Shown here piece by piece: positions 19,668 to 24,433 of a stretch of DNA of 24,433 bases (position 1 is its first letter; each line of letters starts with the position of its first letter). The notes under the pieces were generated by a model that saw nothing but the letters and a program-made list of their open reading frames with translations, was not told the DNA's origin and made no database searches. The translations under genes and the position numbers were made by a program. The stretch comes from Aureobasidium sp. EXF-3400 (lineage: Eukaryota > Ascomycota > Dothideomycetes > Dothideales > Saccotheciaceae): positions 1 to 24,433 of the forward strand of contig SWBL01000523.1 in NCBI GenBank assembly GCA_024195585.1. The letters run 5' to 3'.

Positions 19668-21851
19668 CTACTTCTTGCTAGCGTGCACAACCTCGATAAT
19701 CTTCTCGACGACTGAAGGGTCCGAGAGCTAAAAAAAAAAAAAAACAGGTCAGTGTTTGTCCTCATGGTTGAGTTTGTGTTATGGGCACTTACAGTAGTGA
19801 TGTCGCCAAGCTGGTCTTCCTCACCAGCCAAAATCTTACGCAGAATACGGCGCATGATCTTGCCAGAACGAGTCTTGGGAAGATCGGGAACCACGTGAAT
19901 AGCCTTGGGTGCAGCGAAAGGACCGATGCTCTTCCTTACTTGCATAATCAAGTCCTTGCGAAGAGCATCGTTGGCCTCGTTGCCGTTCTTGATGGCAACA
20001 AAGGCGGCGACTGCCTGGCCAGTGAGCTCATCGGCCACACCAACGACAGCAGCTTCAGCGACGGCGTTGTGCTCAATCAAGGCGGCCTCGATCTCGGCGG
20101 TGGAAAGACGGTGACCAGAAACGTTGACAACGTCATCGACACGGCCACGGATCCAGTAGTAACCCTCGTGATCACGAGCAGCACCGTCACCAGTGAAGTA
20201 GTATCCCTTGTAGACGTTCAGGTATGTGTCCATGTATCTCTTGTGTGCACCCCAGACGGTACGGGCCATGCTAGGCCATGCCTGCTTGAAGGCCAAAACA
20301 CCCTCGACGTCGTTGCCGTGAAGCTCCTCGCCGGAGACGGGGTCGATGATTGCGGGCTCGATGCCGAAGAAGGGAAGGGAAGCACTACCGGGCTTGGTAG
20401 GGGTGACACCAGCGAGGGGAGTGATGACGTGCGAGCCGGTCTCTGTTTGCCAGTATGTCTGTGAACTGTTAGAACCGACCCAATACAAAAACTGTGTATG
20501 CAACTTACGTCGACAATATGAGCCTCCTCCTTTCCGACAATCTCGAAGTACCACTTCCACACCTCTGCGGCGATGGGCTCACCAACAGAGCCCAGAACTC
20601 TCAGATGCTCCATCTCGTGCTTGACAAAGTGGTCGCCAGCACGCTTCAAGAGTCGCAGAGCGGTAGGAGCGACGTAGAATTGTGTAACCTTGTGCTGGGC
20701 AACAACGTCCCAGTATCTGCTGAAGTCGGGGTATGCGGGAGTACCCTCGAAAACGACTGTTGCAACACCAAGCAACAGAGGTGCGTAGACAACGTATGTG
20801 TGACCAGTGATCCAGCCAACGTCACCACCACAGAAGAAGATGTCTTGATCGTGGATGTCGAAAACGTACTTGCCTGTAGCAGCGGCACCCAGGAGATAAC
20901 CACCGGTGGTGTGCATGACGCCCTTGGGCTTTCCGGTTGAGCCAGATGTGTAGAGAAGGAAGAGGGGGTCTTCGGAGTTCATGGGCTCAGGAGCGATGTA
21001 GTTGGGGTACTTCTCGACCTCCTCGTGCCACCACAAATCACGACCCTCAGTCATGGGCACATCTGCACCAGTGCGCTTGTACACCAAACAGTGCTTGATG
21101 TCAGGGCACTTGCTGAGTGCGTCGTCGACAATCTTCTTGGTGCCGATGAGCTTTCCACCACGTCTGCCCTCATCAGTGGTGATGACGACCTTGGTGTCGG
21201 CGTCAATGATGCGGTCCTTCAGCGAGTCGGATGAGAATCCGGCGAAAACGACCGAGTGGACAGCACCAATACGGGAGCAAGCAAGGAAAGCAATGACAGC
21301 CTCGGGAATCATGGGCATGTACAGAGCAACGGTGTCACCCTTCTTGACACCCATCTGCTTGAGAGTGTAGGCCAATCTGCAGACCTCGCGCAGGAGCTCG
21401 CCGTACGAGATCTTGCGGCCCTCATTGACCTCGTCAGCCTCGTAGATGATGGCCGTCTTGTCAGGGTTCTTGAAAGCGTGGCGATCCACACAGTTGTAGG
21501 ATGCGTTCAAGCGACCCTCGACAAACCATGCATTGTCGCCATTCTCGAGGGAGCCACTGTGCACAGTCTGGAAGTCTCTATCCCACGTGAGCAGGTCGCG
21601 AGCCATGCGACCCCAGAACTGGTCTGGCTTCTCAATTGACTCCTTCCAGAGCTCTCTGTAGTGGTCAAGGCCATCCAAATGAGGCTTGCTGTCGGGGTGC
21701 TTGCTGCAAGAATTTGTTAGAAGCGCGCAACGCCAAGGACACTCAGGCTCGCAACTCACTCGAAGAAGGCTTTCGGCACATGGTAAGTGTCTACCTCGTG
21801 TGCCTCGGGGACAACGGAAGCCGTTGGCGGCTTGACATCTCCGTCAGACAT
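19668..21851 (-). CDS. acs1: Acetyl-CoA synthetase (AMP-forming)
   Basis: Predicted 670-residue enzyme that activates acetate with ATP and CoA to acetyl-CoA through acetyl-AMP. It corresponds to FacA of Aspergillus. Four exons on the minus strand: 21851-21760, 21703-20509, 20458-19793 and 19727-19668, with introns of 56, 50 and 65 bases. Junctions rebuild [25 protein letters not shown] and [17 protein letters not shown]. The adenylate-forming P-loop is [11 protein letters not shown] (residues 282-292); YWQTETG is the ATP-binding A5 block; [10 protein letters not shown] contains the ATP-binding Asp; [13 protein letters not shown] is the hinge region; Lys629 in [11 protein letters not shown] is the catalytic lysine that acetylation silences in homologues. 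Length is typical. Intron 3 has a 15-base T tract before its acceptor. The last exon encodes only 19 residues. Identity is firm. Confidence 0.97.
19730..19744 (-). repeat. 15-base homopolymer in synthetase intron 3
   Basis: A run of 15 A on the + strand, so 15 T on the coding strand, immediately before the TAG acceptor of intron 3. It serves as the polypyrimidine tract. Its length is likely to vary between strains and between sequencing reads. Confidence 0.85.
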
Positions 21852-21882
21852 TGTGTAGAAGGTTGTGGGTAAGAATAAAAGG

Positions 21883-21897
21883 GAGAGAGAGAGAGAG
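21883..21897. repeat. GA microsatellite in the synthetase 5' leader
   Basis: Seven GA units plus G on the + strand, so a CT run on the coding strand, 32-46 bases upstream of the ATG. CT-rich leaders are common before highly expressed fungal genes. Confidence 0.8.
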
Positions 21898-21923
21898 GGC
21901 CGAAAAAAGTGTGGTTGCTAATG

Positions 21924-21981
21924 CTCGAGCACAGAGGGGTTATAATGCCACTCGAGTTGAAACGGTTTTCCGAGGCTCGAG
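21924..21981. promoter_or_regulatory. Three spaced CTCGAG palindromes upstream of acetyl-CoA synthetase
   Basis: CTCGAG occurs at 21924-21929, 21951-21956 and 21976-21981, with start-to-start distances of 27 and 25 bases; two copies have longer palindromic flanks (GCTCGAGC, GGCTCGAGCC). They straddle the TATA-like element about 70-130 bases before the ATG. Which factor would bind is unknown. Confidence 0.45.
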
Positions 21982-22849
21982 CCGGGTAATAGGCAGCTCA
22001 GGGATTGGGCCTTGCTTGGAATCGTGGTAAGCAGCTGTTGACCTTCGTTGTAGCGCGCAAAAGCTGTCTGAAGCTGCTACAAGTGTATAGAATGTCGAGA
22101 TCACAGAGACGAAAGTCGTACGAGATCAGGAGCAGAGCAATTCGGAGGTTTTGTGCGAGCTCATTTCGTTCTCTACCCCCACCTATATATTCTTTGGCTC
22201 TGGCTAATGCTCATAGGGCCAAGCAGCAGCAGATGCGGGGAGCTGGCACGGACGAGGGGAGCTTTCGGTGCCTTCTCTCTGCTTGCGCTCCGGCTATCAT
22301 TTCGCTTGAGTTTTGGCTAGACTCAAGAGGCTTCACTATTTGGCATACGTCAGGAGGTCACGCTGCGCCGAACAACGGTGTCAATTGGAATGTTCGAACG
22401 CTGTTTGGCTTGCAAGCAGCCAGAACTTTGACGCCAAACATGATATAGGGTGGAAATTGTGCATGCTTTTATGCAAGGCACGCACTTTGAGTGACGGGTA
22501 CCGAAGGAACTCCGTTCTCCCTGGGTTCTGGACGGCTACAGTCTCAAGCTTGGTCCAGCTTTTGTCACCATCCGTGGGTCCGACCTCGGATTTCAAGAGT
22601 CGGCTTCCTCAGGAAGAGACAACAATTCAACTTACATCCACCGGCTCCCCTCAGCTCTGTGTCATCGATTGGTTGCGTTCATCCTGGAGCAATAATTGTC
22701 CGGGTAAGCGATGTGGCAGAGCAGGATATCTTGCAAGGGTGGGAGAAAGAGTGAACCGGCGGCTGAATATCAGACTGTGCCGCATGGCGTTGATTATTTA
22801 TACAGTAGTGGGATTCCTTCGTCCCAACAACGGAAGCGCTGTGGCTTCT

Positions 22850-23879
22850 TTACGAGAGGATGTCCCATATATCATAAACATTCCTGAAACACTGATGGAC
22901 CCGTGGACAGTAGACAGCTTCTTGGCCAAAGATGATGTGCCACAGGTATTCCATGACCCTTCCGGCAGTCGCATCGCTCAGCGAGGTCTCCATTAGCCAG
23001 CTGTGGAACCAGACATAATGCGCAAGAGGTCTTTGCAGGATCTGGTCTCGAGACACGGCGAACTGCGCACAACAAGCCACTCCAATCTGTTCGGGAACGG
23101 CAGTTGAATTGAACAATTCAGTCCACGCCTTAGCAAAGGCTCTCTCAGTCTCCGCCTCGTGTTTGTCTATGCCGGCTTGCTCTTTCTTGTCGCGAAACGG
23201 CTGGATCTCTGCCGGATTGCAACCTGGAGTGGTATGACATCTCAGGTTTGCGTAACCATTCTTCTGCACAAAATCAATATTGAGCAACTGCAACGCTTTG
23301 GCGGCGTTCTGGTCATTGTGCCAGGAAGTGAGATGGCTGTGTATGAAGGCGACTGTTTCGGGTAGCTGGTGGTAGTGCTCGATGATGTAGGTGAGGTAAG
23401 CATTTGCTTCTCTTGCCTTGTTCTTCGCTGTGTGTAGTGGTGCATTCCGATCGTCGGTGACATATATCGCATGTTCCCAACTAGAAGGAGGGTCAAAACT
23501 GCTCAGACCTGTAGGTTTGTGTCGAGACTTACTTGGGCAGCATTGCTGAGACCCACTGCGTCTTCTGCTTTGCGGTTTTGGCAACCACCACAACTTTGCT
23601 TCTCGAGTCTCGCAGACCAGACTTTGGCGTCGCGAGTTTCTCGATAGTGCCATTGAGGAAAGAGTGATTAATGGCGTTCATGACCGCTCTCAGCGGATCC
23701 TCTACTCCGTTGCTTGACCTATTGCCGTCGTTCAGGTGAATGTGATTCAATATCCCGCCATCTTGCGATAGTCTGTCGAGTTCGAGTATGGACTGATGGA
23801 GCTTGACGAATTGGCCTCTCAGCCATACCAGCGTCACCAGTATCAACCCGCCGATGAGGATGCGCGATAAGGCCCGCAT
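22850..23879 (-). CDS. DUF3431 family protein with an N-terminal membrane anchor
   Basis: Predicted 325-residue protein of unknown function. Exon 1 is 23879-23533, exon 2 is 23480-22850; a 52-base intron (GTAAGT, TTCTAG, phase 2) joins MLPNWEHAIYVTDD. Residues about 7-20 (ILIGGLILVTLVWL) form a signal anchor after two Arg, suggesting a type II secretory-pathway membrane protein with a lumenal domain. The family blocks are in order: KVVVVAKT, WEHAIYVTDD, NKAREANAYLTYIIEHY, LPETVAFIHSHLTSWHND, GYANLRC, CCAQFAVSRDQI, then MEYLWHIIFGQEAVYCP and a Cys near the end. The layout resembles glycosyltransferase-like fungal DUF3431 proteins, often annotated only by domain; the reaction is not known to me. 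An upstream GTG in frame was rejected in favour of the ATG at 23879. The family call is strong. Confidence 0.88.
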
Positions 23880-24310
23880 AGCGAACACTTCAGATGGATG
23901 GGACGGCGCATAAAGGGGACGGTGAGGTTTTGAAGAGTTGAATACGAATCTGCGTCTCTACCTGTCTCCTGGAAACATGTGAAACAGGCAACCAGATTTG
24001 CGGAGAAACGACGACATACGCCCAGACACGCGTTCGAGGGGTCCAAAACCTTGTCATCCCAGACCCCTCCCTTCCCCTATGCAGCTGTGAGAACGCACAA
24101 TAGTTTCGAGAAACAGGTTAGTAGGTATACATCGATGGGCAATACATCCTTGTTTCTCTTGCGCTCAATTCTGGTCTAGAAATTATTGTGCTGATTTATC
24201 GCGAGACCGTCGCTCTGTGCAGAACCTTGGATGAAAGAGCCCGGGAGGTACAGACCTGAGCATCTTCAGATTGGAATCAACTGGGATGATGAGCAATTTG
24301 TCTGCGCTAC
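23880..24310. other. Intergenic: DUF3431 promoter and upstream region of the 5S gene
   Basis: The 431 bases hold no supportable protein gene; the open frame at 23979-24179 (+) has no recognisable sequence. I see no repeat or transposon end flanking the 5S gene. Confidence 0.5.
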
Positions 24311-24316
24311 ATATTT
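24311..24316 (+). promoter_or_regulatory. TATA-like element of the 5S rRNA gene
   Basis: ATATTT lies at -27 to -22 relative to the predicted 5S start. Upstream TATA elements near this position are needed for 5S transcription in Neurospora and fission yeast, so it is a plausible pol III element. Confidence 0.45.
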
Positions 24317-24337
24317 CAGAAAAACGACATTATGAGT

Positions 24338-24433
24338 ACATACGGCCACAGTCAGCTGAAAACTGGGCATCCCGTCCGCTCTGCCATACATAAGCAGTTG
24401 AACGGCAGATTAGTACTACGGTGGGTGACCACG
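24338..24433 (+). rRNA. 5S ribosomal RNA gene, 3' end beyond the window
   Basis: About 96 of the usual 119 or so bases. The start ACATACGGCCA is the typical ascomycete 5S 5' end. The conserved loop CCCGTCCGCTCTGCC, then ATACATAAGC, and the C-box region GATTAGTA through GGTGGGTGACCAC follow in the right order and spacing. Helix II partners vary together: GTCAGCTG near base 15 can pair with CAGTTG-A-AC near base 65 using a G-U pair and a bulge, which argues for a working gene rather than a decayed copy. It lies alone between protein genes, as is usual for dispersed 5S genes of filamentous ascomycetes. The 3' strand of helix I, and the terminator, are outside the window, so integrity is unproven. 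Confidence 0.88.

Larger units (their letters stand above)
21852..22849. promoter_or_regulatory. Acetyl-CoA synthetase promoter region and 3' region of the DUF3431 gene
   Basis: The 998 bases lie between two minus-strand genes. Near the synthetase are a CT-rich leader (GA run 21883-21897 on +), a TATAA-like element around 21941-21945 about 90 bases before the ATG, and three CTCGAG palindromes at 21924, 21951 and 21976. CGG-N4-CCG (21963-21972) resembles a zinc-cluster factor site. SYGGRG (CreA) matches occur at 22235-22240 (+) and 22177-22182 (-). Acetate and glucose control of facA through FacB and CreA is known in Aspergillus; its relevance here is inferred. ATAAATAA on the minus strand (22794-22801) may help end the DUF3431 transcript. 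Confidence 0.5.

Noticed and set aside
19781..20464. Long + strand frame (227 codons) opposite acetyl-CoA synthetase, and similar frames near 21256-21639
   Set aside because: These are antisense shadows of a strongly codon-biased gene; they show no family features and cross its introns without regard to splice sites.
22313..22996. Open frame of 227 codons on the + strand across the synthetase promoter region into the DUF3431 gene
   Set aside because: It has no ATG at its start, its right part is antisense to firmly identified DUF3431 coding sequence, and the left part has no recognisable motif or composition of a protein.
1..24433. Biosynthetic gene cluster or mobile element
   Set aside because: The oxygenase, synthetase and Tsc13 are standard single genes with separate promoters; no transporter, regulator, backbone enzyme, terminal repeats or transposase fragments were found.

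Overview
The window looks like nuclear DNA from a filamentous ascomycete, probably a Dothideomycete (class is an inference from protein resemblance). The support is short introns of 50-65 bases in most genes, with GTANGT-type donors and CTAAC/CTGAC-type branch points; fungal forms of Vps52, Spc24, Fis1, Tsc13 and acetyl-CoA synthetase; a fungus-specific fatty-acid dioxygenase/P450 fusion; a DUF3431 protein; and a lone 5S rRNA gene between protein genes. Nothing prokaryotic is present, and I saw no transposon or CRISPR.

Layout, left to right. 1-244 (-): 5' end of eIF-5A, divergent from vps52 (+, 539-2555). 3070-7782 (+): a GIGYF/Smy2-type GYF-domain protein. 8101-8810 (-): spc24, divergent from fis1 (+, 9095-9672). 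9977-10951 (-): tsc13, convergent with fis1. A 1.1-kb promoter region then leads to a psi-factor oxygenase (+, 12076-15621) with both a heme dioxygenase and an apparently intact P450 domain. 16061-18066 (-): an unknown protein with a 12-residue tandem repeat and an unresolved 5' gene structure. 18703-19170 (-): a possible small secreted protein. 19668-21851 (-): acetyl-CoA synthetase in four exons. 22850-23879 (-): a DUF3431 protein with a membrane anchor. 24338 to the end (+): most of a 5S rRNA gene.

The left 11 kb is housekeeping: translation (eIF-5A, GYF protein), Golgi tethering (Vps52), kinetochore (Spc24), mitochondrial fission (Fis1) and very-long-chain fatty acid synthesis (Tsc13). 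The right half is more accessory: oxylipin synthesis, unknown proteins and acetate activation. No biosynthetic cluster is evident. Tsc13, Ppo and Acs all touch lipid or acetyl-CoA metabolism, but their spacing gives no sign of co-regulation. The least explained parts are the repeat protein with its out-of-frame upstream exons, the small secreted candidate, and the promoter motifs before the synthetase gene. I found no clear evidence of a wholly new system.

All gene models with introns were built by hand from splice consensus and frame continuity. Family assignments rest on recognised motifs, not on database searches.
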